Part shown: positions 1-8,915 of the stretch, piece after piece
How the letters are laid out: every line of letters starts with the position of its first letter
How positions within the stretch are numbered: position 1 is the stretch's first letter
Assembly: GCF_002102265.1 (NCBI RefSeq)
Contig: NZ_LQPG01000033.1
Coordinates: 62,001 to 126,000, forward strand
Reading direction: 5' to 3'
DNA length: 64,000 bases
Source of the DNA: Mycolicibacter longobardus
GTDB taxonomy: Bacteria > Actinomycetota > Actinomycetes > Mycobacteriales > Mycobacteriaceae
The notes under the pieces: generated by a model
Databases searched by the model: none
Seen by the model: only the letters and a program-made list of their open reading frames with translations
Told to the model about the DNA's origin: nothing
Program-made: the position numbers and the translations under genes

Positions 1-537
1 GACGCGGTCGAGGACATGTTCCGGCTGCCGGATCTGACCCACGTGGTGATCGTGGCCGGCGACTCCGACTACATCCCGCTGGCGCAGCGCTGTAAACGCC
101 TGGGCCGCTATGTCGTCGGGATCGGAGTGGCCGGGTCTACCAGCCGCGCGTTGGCCGCCGCCTGTGATGACTTCGTCAGCTACGACGCGCTGCCCGGAGT
201 GCCGGTGTTCGAGCCCGCGCCGGCCGATGCCGAGGCCGACGCCGAACCGAAGCGGCGCACCCGCCAGGCCAAACAGGAACCGGAGGAGCCGCCGCCGCCG
301 GATCCGCAGGACACCGCCACCGCACTGCTTATCCGCGCACTGAGGATCGGCATGGAGAAAGACGACGTCGAGTGGCTGCACAACTCGACGGTCAAGGCCC
401 AGATGAAGCGAATGGACCCGTCGTTCAGTGAGAAAGCCCTGGGCTACAAGTCATTCAGCGATTTCCTGCGGTCCTACGCGGATCTGGTGGAACTCGACGA
501 GAGCTCGACGACGCGGCTGGTGCGGCTGCGCGGCTGA
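1..537 (+). CDS. NYN-domain RNase-like protein with C-terminal OST-HTH/LOTUS domain (5' truncated)
   Basis: The reading frame is open from base 1, so the start lies outside the window; the first ATG at 16 is internal to a NYN (PIN-like) fold. The segment VVIVAGDSDYIPL holds the conserved Asp-rich motif of NYN/LabA proteins, followed by an RxGxxVVGIGV strand. After an acidic, proline-rich linker (about residues 65-100 of the visible part) comes a roughly 75-residue winged-helix region typical of OST-HTH/LOTUS domains, which bind RNA. NYN+LOTUS proteins are thought to act in RNA turnover. The stop is 5 bp from the converging prfC stop. The family call is fairly safe; the substrate is unknown. 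Confidence 0.8.
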   Translation, partial: DAVEDMFRLPDLTHVVIVAGDSDYIPLAQRCKRLGRYVVGIGVAGSTSRALAAACDDFVSYDALPGVPVFEPAPADAEADAEPKRRTRQAKQEPEEPPPPDPQDTATALLIRALRIGMEKDDVEWLHNSTVKAQMKRMDPSFSEKALGYKSFSDFLRSYADLVELDESSTTRLVRLRG

Positions 538-542
538 CACCA

Positions 543-2183
543 CTACCCCTCTGCGGCCACCAATGACCGCAGCTGCACGTCGGGGTTGTCGCGTTGGAAA
601 CCCTGCAGCCGCCAGCTGTTCGAGAACAAGGCCAGCTGCACGCCGTCGGTGCGGGTCATGACTTCCGCCAGCGCCTGCTTGCCGACGAAGTCGGCGTCTT
701 GGGGATCCACAATCCGCGCGACCTGGTAGGGCAGCGGTTCCAGCGAGATCGGTGCGCCCATCTCTCCGGCCATCCGATGTGCAGCCACCTCGAATTGCAT
801 CGGGCCGACCGCGGCGAGCACTGGCGCCTGCTCACCGCGGCGATCGGAGACCAGCACCTGCACGACGCCCTCCTGGTCCAACTGCTCGATGCCGCGGCGG
901 AACTGCTTGTGCTTGCTGGGATCGACGTTGCGCGCCACGGAGAAATGTTCGGGCGAGAAGCTCGGTATCGGCGGGTACTGCACGGGCGCATCGCAATACA
1001 GCGTGTCACCCGGGCGCAGGCTGGCGGCGTTGGCCAGCCCGATCACGTCGCCGGGCCAGGCGCTCTCCAGAGTGGAACGCTGTTGGCCGAACACCGACTG
1101 GGCGTACTTGGTGACAAAGGGCTTGCCGGTGGCGGCGTGGGTGAGGACGTCACCGCGTACGAAGGTTCCCGAGTACACCCGCGCGTAGGCGATGCGATCG
1201 CGATGGGCGGAGTCCATGCCGGCCTGCACCTTGAAGACGAAGGCGCTGAACGGCGCGTCGGTAGCGCGCCGGGTTCCGTCGACGTCGAGCGCTCCGCTGG
1301 GCGGCGGCGCCAACTCGGTGAGCACGTCGAGGAGCTGATTCACCCCGAAGTTCAATGCCGCCGACGTGAACAGGACCGGTGTTGCCGTGCAGTCGAGGAA
1401 CGCCTCGCGGTCGAAGTCGGATCCGTCGGCGGTCAGCAGCTCGGACTCTTCGACCGCGGTATCCCAATCCTCGCCGGCCGCGCTGTGCGCGTCGGCTGCG
1501 GCGATGTGCTCCTCGGGTGCCGCGGTGGCGCCACCGGCGGTGCGGGTGAACCGGATGAAGTGTCCGGACCGGCGGTCGAGCACCCCTTTGAAGTCTCCGG
1601 CGATGCCGACCGGCCAGGTCAGCGGCGTGGGGCGCAGGCCGATCCGGGCTTGGATCTCGTCCATCAACTCCAGGGCGTGCCGACCGGGGCGGTCCCACTT
1701 GTTGATCACGGTGATGATCGGGATCCGACGGTGACGGCATACCTGAAACAGCTTGAGGGTTTGCGGCTCAAGACCTTTCGCGGCGTCGATGAGCATGACC
1801 GCGGAGTCGACCGCGGTCAGCACCCGGTAGGTGTCTTCGGAGAAGTCGGCATGGCCCGGGGTGTCGAGCAGGTTGATGACGCAGTCCTGCCCTTTGGGGG
1901 TCCGGTACGGGAACTGCAGGGCGGTCGACGTGATGGAGATGCCCCGGGCCTTCTCCATCTCCATCCAGTCCGACACGGTGGCACGACGACCGGATTTGCC
2001 GTGTACCGCGCCGGCTTCGGTGATGGCCTTGGCATGCAGCACCAGCGCCTCGGTCAAGGTGGATTTGCCGGCGTCGGGATGGCTGATGACGGCGAAGGTT
2101 CGGCGGCGGCCCGCTTCGCCGGAGATCCGGCCGGTTTGCGGCCCAGCGGCGACCGTCGCGGACTCCAGGGCGTTGTCGGTCAT
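543..2183 (-). CDS. prfC: Peptide chain release factor 3
   Basis: Class II release factor GTPase that recycles RF1/RF2 from the ribosome after peptide release. The G domain is complete near the N-terminus: P-loop SHPDAGKST, switch II DTPGHADF and NKWD for guanine specificity, followed by the RF3-specific domains II and III. At 546 residues it is close to the usual family length (about 530). The ATG at 2181-2183 is the first in frame and precedes a family-typical short tail before the P-loop. It stands alone between the converging NYN gene and a divergent SDR gene. Confusion with EF-G is unlikely given the length and the HxDAGKST/EKARGIS context. Confidence 0.95.
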   Translation of the reverse strand: MTDNALESATVAAGPQTGRISGEAGRRRTFAVISHPDAGKSTLTEALVLHAKAITEAGAVHGKSGRRATVSDWMEMEKARGISITSTALQFPYRTPKGQDCVINLLDTPGHADFSEDTYRVLTAVDSAVMLIDAAKGLEPQTLKLFQVCRHRRIPIITVINKWDRPGRHALELMDEIQARIGLRPTPLTWPVGIAGDFKGVLDRRSGHFIRFTRTAGGATAAPEEHIAAADAHSAAGEDWDTAVEESELLTADGSDFDREAFLDCTATPVLFTSAALNFGVNQLLDVLTELAPPPSGALDVDGTRRATDAPFSAFVFKVQAGMDSAHRDRIAYARVYSGTFVRGDVLTHAATGKPFVTKYAQSVFGQQRSTLESAWPGDVIGLANAASLRPGDTLYCDAPVQYPPIPSFSPEHFSVARNVDPSKHKQFRRGIEQLDQEGVVQVLVSDRRGEQAPVLAAVGPMQFEVAAHRMAGEMGAPISLEPLPYQVARIVDPQDADFVGKQALAEVMTRTDGVQLALFSNSWRLQGFQRDNPDVQLRSLVAAEG

Positions 2184-2253
2184 GGCGTCAGCGAGTGTAT
2201 TGGGGCCTTGAGCAATTCAATAATCGGACACCGGGACCGATACCCTTCCAGGC

Positions 2254-3672
2254 GTGACCGCGATCGATCCGGAAAAGCTCGCCACCTGCCTACAAGTGCT
2301 CTCCGAGGTCGATTCACTGCCGCCCGAGCACCCCGATGCCGTCGCCGTGCGCCGGGCCACCGCAGGCATCTTCAAAGCGGTGAAGAAGGCCCGCCGCAAC
2401 GCCAAGCGGGACGCGGTGGCCGCCGCCGACAAGGCGGTGATCGCCGCCACCGCCACCGGCGCGCCGGGCCGCATCGACGACGAGACGCAAGGCATCCCGT
2501 TGGTGTCCGCCGCGGTCGGGGCGTCGGCGGGCACCCTGCTGCGCTCGCGGGCCTGCTACATCTGCAAGAACCACTACACCGAGGTGGATGCGTTCTACCA
2601 CCAGCTCTGCCCGCCGTGCGCCGCACTGAGCCGGGCCAAGCGCGACGCCCGCACCGACCTGTCCGGCCGGCGTGCCCTGCTCACGGGCGGGCGCGCCAAG
2701 ATCGGCATGTACATCGCGCTGCGGCTGCTGCGCGACGGCGCGCACACCACGATCACGACCCGCTTTCCCAACGACGCGGTGCGCCGCTTCGCCGCGATGC
2801 CCGACAGCGCCGACTGGCTGCACCGGCTGCAGGTGGTGGGTATCGACCTGCGCGACCCGGCCCAGGTCGTCGCGCTCGCCGACACGGTGGCCGCCCACGG
2901 CCCGCTGGACATCCTGATCAACAACGCCGCGCAGACGGTGCGCCGCGCACCCGGCTCGTATGCCGCACTCGTGCAAGCCGAACGAACCCCGGCCAACGAG
3001 CTCGTCGACGTCATCACCTTCGACCACGTCAGTGACGCCCACCCGGCCGCGCTGGCCGGCAGCCTCGCCGAGCACCAGGAACCACACGCCCTGACCGCGC
3101 TGGCCCTGACCGCCCGCAGCGCGTCCCCGGAGCGGATCGTCGCGGGTACCGCCATCGACGCGGGCGGGCTGCTGCCCGATACCGCCGCGGTGAACAGTTG
3201 GACCCAGCGCGTGCACGAAATCGACGCTCTGGAGTTGCTCGAGGTGCAGCTGTGCAATCAGACCGCGCCGTTCATCCTGGTGAGCCGGCTGCGTCCGGCC
3301 ATGGCCGCGGCCTCGGCGCGGCGTAAGTACGTGGTGAACGTGTCGGCGATGGAGGGCCAGTTCAGCCGCCAATACAAGGGCCCGGGGCATCCGCACACCA
3401 ATATGGCCAAAGCCGCACTGAACATGCTCACCCGCACCAGCGCGACGGAGATGGCAGAACGCGACGGGATCCTGATGACCGCAGTGGACACCGGTTGGAT
3501 CACCGATGAGCGCCCGCACCCCACGAAGCTGCGGCTGGCCGAGGAGGGGTTCCACGCCCCGCTGGATCTGGTCGACGGCGCCGCCCGGGTCTATGACCCG
3601 ATCGTGCGCGGGGAGGCCGGCGAGGACTTGTACGGGTGTTTCCTCAAGGATTACGCGCCGACTAATTGGTAG
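2254..3672 (+). CDS. SDR-family oxidoreductase with N-terminal CxxC...CxxC extension
   Basis: Residues 1-95 are charged and helical. Next come C101xxC104 and C119xxC122, a probable zinc-binding knuckle, and then a Rossmann-fold SDR domain from about residue 140 (TGGRAKIG for nucleotide binding, NNAA at the canonical fourth-strand position). The position of the catalytic SDR Tyr (YxxxK) reads T382-N-M-A-K386, so the usual Tyr is absent in register, although a Tyr sits further upstream in QYKGPG. The Ser of the tetrad is plausible in NVSAMEG. The start is the GTG at 2254, opposite prfC with a 70 bp divergent gap. The substrate is unknown, and the enzyme may be a non-canonical or non-catalytic SDR. 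Confidence 0.75.
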   Translation: MTAIDPEKLATCLQVLSEVDSLPPEHPDAVAVRRATAGIFKAVKKARRNAKRDAVAAADKAVIAATATGAPGRIDDETQGIPLVSAAVGASAGTLLRSRACYICKNHYTEVDAFYHQLCPPCAALSRAKRDARTDLSGRRALLTGGRAKIGMYIALRLLRDGAHTTITTRFPNDAVRRFAAMPDSADWLHRLQVVGIDLRDPAQVVALADTVAAHGPLDILINNAAQTVRRAPGSYAALVQAERTPANELVDVITFDHVSDAHPAALAGSLAEHQEPHALTALALTARSASPERIVAGTAIDAGGLLPDTAAVNSWTQRVHEIDALELLEVQLCNQTAPFILVSRLRPAMAAASARRKYVVNVSAMEGQFSRQYKGPGHPHTNMAKAALNMLTRTSATEMAERDGILMTAVDTGWITDERPHPTKLRLAEEGFHAPLDLVDGAARVYDPIVRGEAGEDLYGCFLKDYAPTNW

Positions 3673-3696
3673 GGGTCGGGCCGGCTCTGCCAACGC

Positions 3697-4536
3697 TCAG
3701 TACAGCGGTCCGCCGCCGAACAACGTCCGGTGCGAATCCGGTTGGTTGCCTTCGAGGTCGGTGACGCCGTAGTCCAACGCGGTCTCGGCGGTGATCAGGG
3801 TGTGGCCGCTGCGGGCGCCGACTCCCGCGTCGTCGGCCAGCGCGGCGATGACACGGCCGATGAACTCCGGGGTTTCGGCGTTGGCCAGCGGGAAGCCCTG
3901 GAAGTTGTCCAGGCCGCGATCCATGAAGCCTTGCATGACTTCGTTTTTCACCAGCCCCGGCCACAGCGATACCGCGCTCACGCCGGTGCCGGTGAGCTCC
4001 ACGGCCATGTCGGCGGCCATCTTGTCCAGTCCGGCCTTGGACATGCCGTAGAGCACCGAGTGCAGGTGGCCTCGGGTGCCGAACGAGGAGATGTTGGCGA
4101 TCAGACCCGCACCGCGAGGCACCATCAGCTGCGCGGCGTGCACCGAGGCGACGTAGTGGGCGCGCAGCCCCACCCCGATCAGGGTGTCCCAGTCCGAAAG
4201 CGGTCGCTGCCAGAACTTCTCGGTGAATCCGGCGAACCCCTTGGGCGCCGCCCAGACGTTGTTGACCAGCAGGTCCAGCCGACCGTCCTGCTCGTCGGCG
4301 ATGCGGGCGAACAGCGCGGCGATCTGGTCGTCGTCGCGGTGATCGCACTGCACGGCGATTCCGCGCCCGCCGCGCTCGGTGACCGACCGGGCGGTCTCAT
4401 CCAGCGGACCGTCGACACCGACTTCGCCACGCGCGGTGACGTAGACGGTCCACCCGTGCGAGCCCAGCGCCAACGCTATGCCCCTGCCGACGCTGCGGCT
4501 GGCACCGGTGACCAGGGCGATCCGCGAGTCCGTCAC
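3697..4536 (-). CDS. SDR-family oxidoreductase (DHRS1-like)
   Basis: Classical NAD(P)-dependent short-chain dehydrogenase of 279 residues. TGASRSVGRGIA is the nucleotide-binding glycine motif, NNVW stands in for NNAG, and the catalytic Ser lies in NISSFG with YGMSK as YxxxK. The spacing and the WAAPKGF segment resemble DHRS1-type proteins. The GTG start at 4534-4536 directly abuts the stop of the upstream NTF2-like gene (4537-4539), so the two are co-transcribed and probably translationally coupled. The gene converges on the zinc-knuckle SDR (25 bp apart). The partner NTF2-like protein suggests a small catabolic or detoxification pair; the substrate cannot be read from sequence. Confidence 0.85.
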   Translation of the reverse strand: MTDSRIALVTGASRSVGRGIALALGSHGWTVYVTARGEVGVDGPLDETARSVTERGGRGIAVQCDHRDDDQIAALFARIADEQDGRLDLLVNNVWAAPKGFAGFTEKFWQRPLSDWDTLIGVGLRAHYVASVHAAQLMVPRGAGLIANISSFGTRGHLHSVLYGMSKAGLDKMAADMAVELTGTGVSAVSLWPGLVKNEVMQGFMDRGLDNFQGFPLANAETPEFIGRVIAALADDAGVGARSGHTLITAETALDYGVTDLEGNQPDSHRTLFGGGPLY

Positions 4537-5013
4537 TCAGACCTCCACCACGGTGTCGTCGCCGAGCGGGCGCACGATCGCCCAGAGCTGCTGGAAATGG
4601 CTGCGCGCCATCTTCCACACCCCGTCCTCGATCACGTAGTCGTCGTCGTACTCGCCGGTGAGCAGACGCTCGGTGCGCTCGATCATGTTGAGCTGACGGA
4701 ACTTCAACGTCCAGCGTCCGGTGGCTGTGTCCGGTCCGGTGAGGGTGATGTCGGGGTGCATCCCGTGGTGCATGTCCAGGATCACCGGTTTGCCGTCCAC
4801 CTTGTGCAGCGCGATGCGGGTGAATACGGCCGCAATCTGGTCGGCGTCGTCGAACCCGCCCAGCGGGCCGTAGTGGACGTCCGCACCCTGCGCGATGAAG
4901 CAGGCCCGGAAGGTGTCGGGGTCCTTGGCGTCGCAGGCCCGGAAGTAGCGGTGTTTGAGGGCCTTGATCGCCTCGATCTGTTCGAGCGCGGTCAGCCGCT
5001 CCTCGGGGGTCAT
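4537..5013 (-). CDS. SnoaL/NTF2-like protein
   Basis: A 158-residue protein of the nuclear transport factor 2 superfamily, in the SnoaL-like form common in actinobacteria as isomerases, cyclases or dehydratases. The N-terminal helix with AIKALKHRYFRACDAKD, a central DMHHGMHPDI and the C-terminal strand with W-K-M-A-R are typical of the cone-shaped fold. A longer frame runs to 5427, but it crosses the divergent vapBC promoter and genes, so I use the ATG at 5011-5013. It lies first in a two-gene unit with the SDR that abuts it. The substrate is unknown. Confidence 0.8.
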   Translation of the reverse strand: MTPEERLTALEQIEAIKALKHRYFRACDAKDPDTFRACFIAQGADVHYGPLGGFDDADQIAAVFTRIALHKVDGKPVILDMHHGMHPDITLTGPDTATGRWTLKFRQLNMIERTERLLTGEYDDDYVIEDGVWKMARSHFQQLWAIVRPLGDDTVVEV

Positions 5014-5059
5014 CGCTCGACGATAGTTGTCGGTGCCCCGTGCCACGGTGGGGGCATGC

Positions 5060-5106
5060 GCTACATATCCCGGGACCAGGTAACGATGTCCCGCTACACT
5101 CGTAGC
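5060..5106 (+). promoter_or_regulatory. vapBC promoter with GCTAC repeats, probably leaderless
   Basis: The -10-like hexamer TACACT (5095-5100) ends six bases before the ATG at 5107, so the transcript would begin at or next to the start codon. No Shine-Dalgarno sequence is visible, which fits a leaderless mRNA. The hexamer lies inside an inverted repeat GCTAC-actc-GTAGC (5093-5106), and another GCTACA stands at 5060-5065. This arrangement suits autorepression by the antitoxin or the complex. No convincing -35 box is seen. Confidence 0.5.
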
Positions 5107-5364
5107 ATGGCCGCTACGGTTCCAGCCCGAGACCTCCGCAACCACACTGCGGAGATCCTGCGCCGGGTCGCTGCCGGCGAAGAGATCGAAGTGCTCAAGG
5201 ACAACCGTCCGGTGGCGCTGATCAGTCCGGTTTCGCGACGACGCCGGTGGCTGCCCGCCGCAGAAGTCATTGGAGAACTGGTGCGCCTCGGCCCGGACAG
5301 CACCGATTTGCGCCAGGAATTGCGGGAGGCGCTGACACAGACCACCGACGACCTGCCTGGATGA
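5107..5364 (+). CDS. Phd/YefM-type antitoxin of a VapBC module
   Basis: An 85-residue antitoxin. VPARDLRNHTAEILRRVAAGE followed by an LKDNRPVALISPV strand is the Phd/YefM DNA-binding fold often paired with PIN toxins in mycobacteria; the acidic C-terminus would wrap the toxin. It lies 6 bp upstream of the toxin gene. An in-frame ATG at 5086 would add seven residues, but I prefer 5107 because a -10-like element sits just upstream and no ribosome binding site supports the longer form. It probably represses its own promoter through the GCTAC repeats. Confidence 0.8.
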   Translation: MAATVPARDLRNHTAEILRRVAAGEEIEVLKDNRPVALISPVSRRRRWLPAAEVIGELVRLGPDSTDLRQELREALTQTTDDLPG

Positions 5365-5370
5365 GCAGCA

Positions 5371-5763
5371 ATGGGTCTTCAGCGAGCACTGGCGGATACA
5401 TCGGTATTCATCGGCCTCGAGACACAACGCATCGACGCAAGCAGGTTTGCCGCGTTTGAGTGGGGCGTTTCAGCTATCACGCTCGGAGAACTCCGATTTG
5501 GGGTGTTGCAGGCGTCCACTCCCGAAGCCGCGGCGCGCCGGCTGTCCGCCTACCAGATCGCGCAACGCTTCGAGCCGCTGAGCGTCGACGAACGAGTATC
5601 GGAAGCGTGGGCGTTGCTGGTCTCCCAGCTACGCTCCGCCGGCCGAAGGGTCCCGATCAACGACAGTTGGATCGCGGCAACGGCTCTGACACATGAGATC
5701 CCGGTGGTCACCCAGCACACCGACTACTCGGCAATGCCCGGAGTGACCGTCATTCAGCTCTGA
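5371..5763 (+). CDS. vapC: VapC-type PIN-domain RNase toxin
   Basis: A 130-residue PIN-domain endoribonuclease. The acidic metal-binding residues are visible: Asp in ADTSVFIGLE, Glu in TLGELRFG, Asp in NDSWIAATAL and a C-terminal TQHTDY. VapC toxins cleave tRNA or rRNA and are held inactive by the upstream antitoxin. The ATG at 5371 follows the antitoxin stop by six bases, which indicates an operon. The gene converges on the GH92 gene with an 18 bp gap and no clear hairpin. The RNA target cannot be deduced. Confidence 0.88.
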   Translation: MGLQRALADTSVFIGLETQRIDASRFAAFEWGVSAITLGELRFGVLQASTPEAAARRLSAYQIAQRFEPLSVDERVSEAWALLVSQLRSAGRRVPINDSWIAATALTHEIPVVTQHTDYSAMPGVTVIQL

Positions 5764-5781
5764 GGATCCTGTCGCGAGCCC

Positions 5782-8523
5782 CTATTCGCCGGCTTCGGAC
5801 TCCCCGACGTCGATCAGCATCGTGAACGTGCGGGTGCTCTGCCCGACGGTGGTCGTCAATACCAGCCGATGGTTGCCGTCGGGCACCGAGCGGGCCACCG
5901 TGATCTCAAGGTCCTGACGGGTGGATCCGTCAGTGTCGAACCGGCCGGAAAGCGGCGCGACCGCGATCCCGCCGTCGGCCGAGCTGCCGGTGATCATGTA
6001 CTCGTCGGGCCCCCTAGTCAGCCGTTGCGCGTCGAGCCGCACGGTGGCCGAGCCTCCGGGGGCGATCGCGGCCACGGCCGGGGTGACGTTGACGGCCACT
6101 GCCTGCCCGCCCTCGTCGAACGACGGTGGCGCTGCGGATTCCTCGGTGCCCCAACCGGTGTCCGGTTTGCGTGACAGCGTGAAGGCGAGTTCGCCTCCGG
6201 TGCGGATGATGGACTCCGGAAGCGACGTCTGCTGGGTGGGCCGGCCGTCTAATGCCAGACCCTCGATGTAGCGCAGCCGGTGGCCGCCGGAGGCCCCGGG
6301 AGTCCTGATCCGGATGGATTTGCCTCCCGCGAGCGCGATTTCGGCCGCTTCGAACAACGGGGTGTTGACGGTCAGGATCGAGGTCCCCGGGATGGCCGGG
6401 AACAGGCCCAGCGCCGCCCAGACATACCAGCTCGCCATGGCACCGAGGTCGTCGTTGCCGGGTACGCCGTCGGGTGTCGGGCCGAACAGTTCGCTGCGGA
6501 TCCGGTCGACCAGCAGCTGGGTCTTCCACGGCTGCCCGAGGTAGTTGTACAGCCACGGCACACCCAGGCCCACTTCGTTGCCGGCCCACAGGTAGGGCTC
6601 GTTGGGGCCCACATTGAGTTTCTTGGTGAACCGGTCGAGGCGTTCGGTCGCCGCCTGGCGGCCGCCGATCGCGGTGACCAGGCCGGCGACGTTGTGTGGC
6701 ACGTACCAGAGGTATTGCTCGGCGTTGCCCTCGTCGTAGCCGAGCTGACCGAAGCAGCCCGGGTCGGGTTCGACGAATCCGGGGCCGTCGGGGAAGAACC
6801 CGGCGGCGTCGCGGGGAGAGAGGTAGCCGGTGGTGGGGTTGAACAGGTTCTGCCAGTACTGCGCCCGCGGCTCGAACTGCGCGGCGGTGTCGCGCTGGCC
6901 GAGCGCTTCGGCGAATCGGGCGATGGCGAAGTCGTCGACCGACCACTCCAGGGTGATCGAGGCGCTGGGTATCGAAGGGCCCCTGCAGGATCCGCCGACC
7001 TGTGGGAGGTAGCCGCGTTCTAAATAGCCGCCCAGACCCGGTCGCTCGATGTAGCCGTGGCGGCCCACTCCGCCGGTGGTCGCGCCGGAGACCATGTAAT
7101 GCAGCGCCCGGCGGGTGTCGAAGCCCGTCGCTCCGAAGGCGTGCAGGTTGACGATCAGCGGCACCACGCTGTCGCCGGTCATCTGGGCGGTGGCGGCGTT
7201 GGCCAGTGCCCACCGCGGGAACGCCCCGGTCTGCTCTGCGGCGTAGACCAGCGACTGCGCCATGTCGGCGGCGCGCTGCGGCACCAACAGCCCGTGCAGC
7301 GCGGCCAGCCCCCGGTAGGTGTCCCAGTCGGAGAAGTTCGCGTAATGGGTGTGGCCGTCCGGGAGGGTGTGGACGGCGTCGTCGAAACCGAGGTAGCGTC
7401 CGTCGACGTCGTTGAACGTATTCGGGTGCAGCAGAGCGTGATACAGCGCGGTGTAGAACGTCGTCAGGTCGCGGCGGTCACGGCCGGCCACCCGGATCTT
7501 CGACAGCGCCGTGTTCCACTCCCGTGCTGCGGCGGCCCGCACGTCGTCAAAGCCGGCATTGCCTTCGGCGGCCAGGTTCGCCCACGCACCGTCCACGCTG
7601 ACGTAGGACAGGGCGGTGCGTACCTCGATCTCCGATCCGGAGGGAAACTGCACGTATCCGCCGCTGTCGCCGATGTAGCTGGAGTAGGCGCTGCGGGTGC
7701 CGCGATACACCGAGTAGCCGTCCCAGACCCCGTAGGCGGTGAACGGGCGGCTGAACTTCATCGCGAAATACACCGTGTAGGTGTTGTTCTTGCCGCAGAA
7801 CCCGCCGCTGGTCGCCCACCCGGTGATGGTGGTGTCGTCGTCGCCGATCTGAATCGTCGCGGCGGAGTTGCCCGCCAGCGACGCACCCGCGCCCACGTAC
7901 AACAGGGCCGGTCCCTTGCGGGGGTAGCGGAACCGGCCCACGCCGGTGCGGGTGGTGGCCGTCAGCTCCGCGGTCACGCCGGTCTCGGGGAAGCGGACGG
8001 TGTAATAGCCGGGCTTGCCGCGCTCGGTGCGGTCGTGGGCTATCTTCTCGGTGAGTTCCCACGGCCGCGAGCCGATCGCGGTGGTGGTGGGCAGCATGGA
8101 GATGTCCCCGAACGCCGCGCAGCCGACCGAGGCGTGGGTCATGCTGAATCCGGTGGCTCGGTCCACGGCGTGGTCATATCCGGCGTAGGTGCCGAGGGTG
8201 TCCGGTGAGTACTGCACCATCCCGAACGGCACAGAGGGGCCGGGGAAATTGTTGATCTCCCCCACCCACTTGCCGCCGGTTCCGGTGCCGATGAGGGTGT
8301 TGACGTAGTCGACGGGACTGGTCGCGAACACCGGCCGGTATTCGTAGGAGGTGTTGGGAGCCGCAATCAGCCCAACGATGAGCAGCACCGACGCCAGTAG
8401 GGCTCCGCGGGTTGCCAGACGGGTGCGCCGACGCGACCGCGGCGCGTCACCGCGGCCCTCGGCTACGACGTGATTCAGCAGATTCGGCCGGCGAAGAACG
8501 CCGCGGACACCAATCCGACGCAC
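5782..8523 (-). CDS. Secreted or membrane-anchored GH92 alpha-mannosidase
   Basis: A 913-residue glycoside hydrolase family 92 protein (Ca-dependent exo-alpha-mannosidases). An Arg-rich N-terminus is followed by a hydrophobic segment ([14 protein letters not shown]), a signal peptide or anchor. The mature protein opens with YVNTLIGTG, a GH92 hallmark, and continues with GYDH, the MTHASVGC region, [10 protein letters not shown] and [17 protein letters not shown] in the catalytic half. A final Ig-like beta domain (about the last 110 residues) suggests surface attachment. Likely substrates are mannose-containing cell-wall glycans or mannoproteins. The GTG at 8523 lies inside the upstream 44-codon ORF (49 bp overlap), so the pair may be translationally coupled; the exact start is uncertain. 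Confidence 0.9.
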   Translation of the reverse strand: MRRIGVRGVLRRPNLLNHVVAEGRGDAPRSRRRTRLATRGALLASVLLIVGLIAAPNTSYEYRPVFATSPVDYVNTLIGTGTGGKWVGEINNFPGPSVPFGMVQYSPDTLGTYAGYDHAVDRATGFSMTHASVGCAAFGDISMLPTTTAIGSRPWELTEKIAHDRTERGKPGYYTVRFPETGVTAELTATTRTGVGRFRYPRKGPALLYVGAGASLAGNSAATIQIGDDDTTITGWATSGGFCGKNNTYTVYFAMKFSRPFTAYGVWDGYSVYRGTRSAYSSYIGDSGGYVQFPSGSEIEVRTALSYVSVDGAWANLAAEGNAGFDDVRAAAAREWNTALSKIRVAGRDRRDLTTFYTALYHALLHPNTFNDVDGRYLGFDDAVHTLPDGHTHYANFSDWDTYRGLAALHGLLVPQRAADMAQSLVYAAEQTGAFPRWALANAATAQMTGDSVVPLIVNLHAFGATGFDTRRALHYMVSGATTGGVGRHGYIERPGLGGYLERGYLPQVGGSCRGPSIPSASITLEWSVDDFAIARFAEALGQRDTAAQFEPRAQYWQNLFNPTTGYLSPRDAAGFFPDGPGFVEPDPGCFGQLGYDEGNAEQYLWYVPHNVAGLVTAIGGRQAATERLDRFTKKLNVGPNEPYLWAGNEVGLGVPWLYNYLGQPWKTQLLVDRIRSELFGPTPDGVPGNDDLGAMASWYVWAALGLFPAIPGTSILTVNTPLFEAAEIALAGGKSIRIRTPGASGGHRLRYIEGLALDGRPTQQTSLPESIIRTGGELAFTLSRKPDTGWGTEESAAPPSFDEGGQAVAVNVTPAVAAIAPGGSATVRLDAQRLTRGPDEYMITGSSADGGIAVAPLSGRFDTDGSTRQDLEITVARSVPDGNHRLVLTTTVGQSTRTFTMLIDVGESEAGE

Positions 8524-8609
8524 AGCGCCACGGTGGTTTGACCCATCATGCTGGCTCCGACGGTCGCGGTGATCGCGGTAAGACCCAGGGCGCTCAGGAA
8601 AGCGGTCAT
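8475..8609 (-). CDS. 44-residue hydrophobic small protein upstream of GH92 gene
   Basis: An ATG at 8607-8609 opens a 44-codon frame ending with TGA at 8475-8477. The product begins [20 protein letters not shown] and is almost wholly hydrophobic, consistent with two short membrane helices. A good ribosome binding site (AGGAG) lies about 8 bases upstream, with a promoter and operator-like repeats beyond it. The 3' end overlaps the start of the mannosidase gene in another frame. It could be a small membrane protein or a coupling leader. I recognise no family; existence is supported by the RBS, composition and promoter position. Confidence 0.6.
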   Translation of the reverse strand: MTAFLSALGLTAITATVGASMMGQTTVALCVGLVSAAFFAGRIC

Positions 8610-8621
8610 GGCCTCGACTCC

Positions 8622-8671
8622 TGTGGTGTGCATCACATCAAGTTGTTTAACGTGGTCTACACCACATCATA
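8622..8671 (-). promoter_or_regulatory. Promoter and two operator-like inverted repeats for the small ORF/GH92 unit
   Basis: Read on the minus strand, a perfect -10 hexamer TATGAT (8666-8671) is followed at once by a near-palindrome with GTGGT/ACCAC arms (8652-8665), covering the expected start of transcription. A second inverted repeat, TGTGGTG-TG-CATCACA on the plus strand (8622-8637; 6 of 7 arm bases match), lies in the leader. The TGGT...ACCA pattern resembles GntR-family operators. No good -35 box is seen. The layout predicts repression by a regulator not encoded nearby. Confidence 0.5.
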
Positions 8672-8915
8672 CCTCTAAGGAAAATGCCAGCCCTGTCCCA
8701 CTCACCAAAAAGTTTCGTTGCGATTCAGTGAAGCTCGGCAAGCTGTACGACGAGGACGTGTCGGGGCTGCAACGCCGTGCACCCGGCGGCACCTATGCGC
8801 CGTTCAGGACGGCTTAGCCGGTATCGACGGTGAGATCGCGGCGGCGTTCTCTGTACCCGCGGGGGCTGTGGATGGACTGACTTTCCAAACCGCCGTGTCG
8901 GCGTACGCTGCCACC

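Noticed and set aside
594..3035. 813-codon plus-strand frame
   Set aside because: It is antisense to prfC and out of frame with the SDR gene; composition is Arg/Gly/His-rich and no domain is readable. It is a high-GC shadow.
2314..3693. 459-codon minus-strand frame
   Set aside because: Antisense to the zinc-knuckle SDR gene, with no protein-like motifs.
4537..5427. 296-codon form of the NTF2-like gene
   Set aside because: It would run through the vapBC promoter and genes on the opposite strand; the ATG at 5013 gives the family length.
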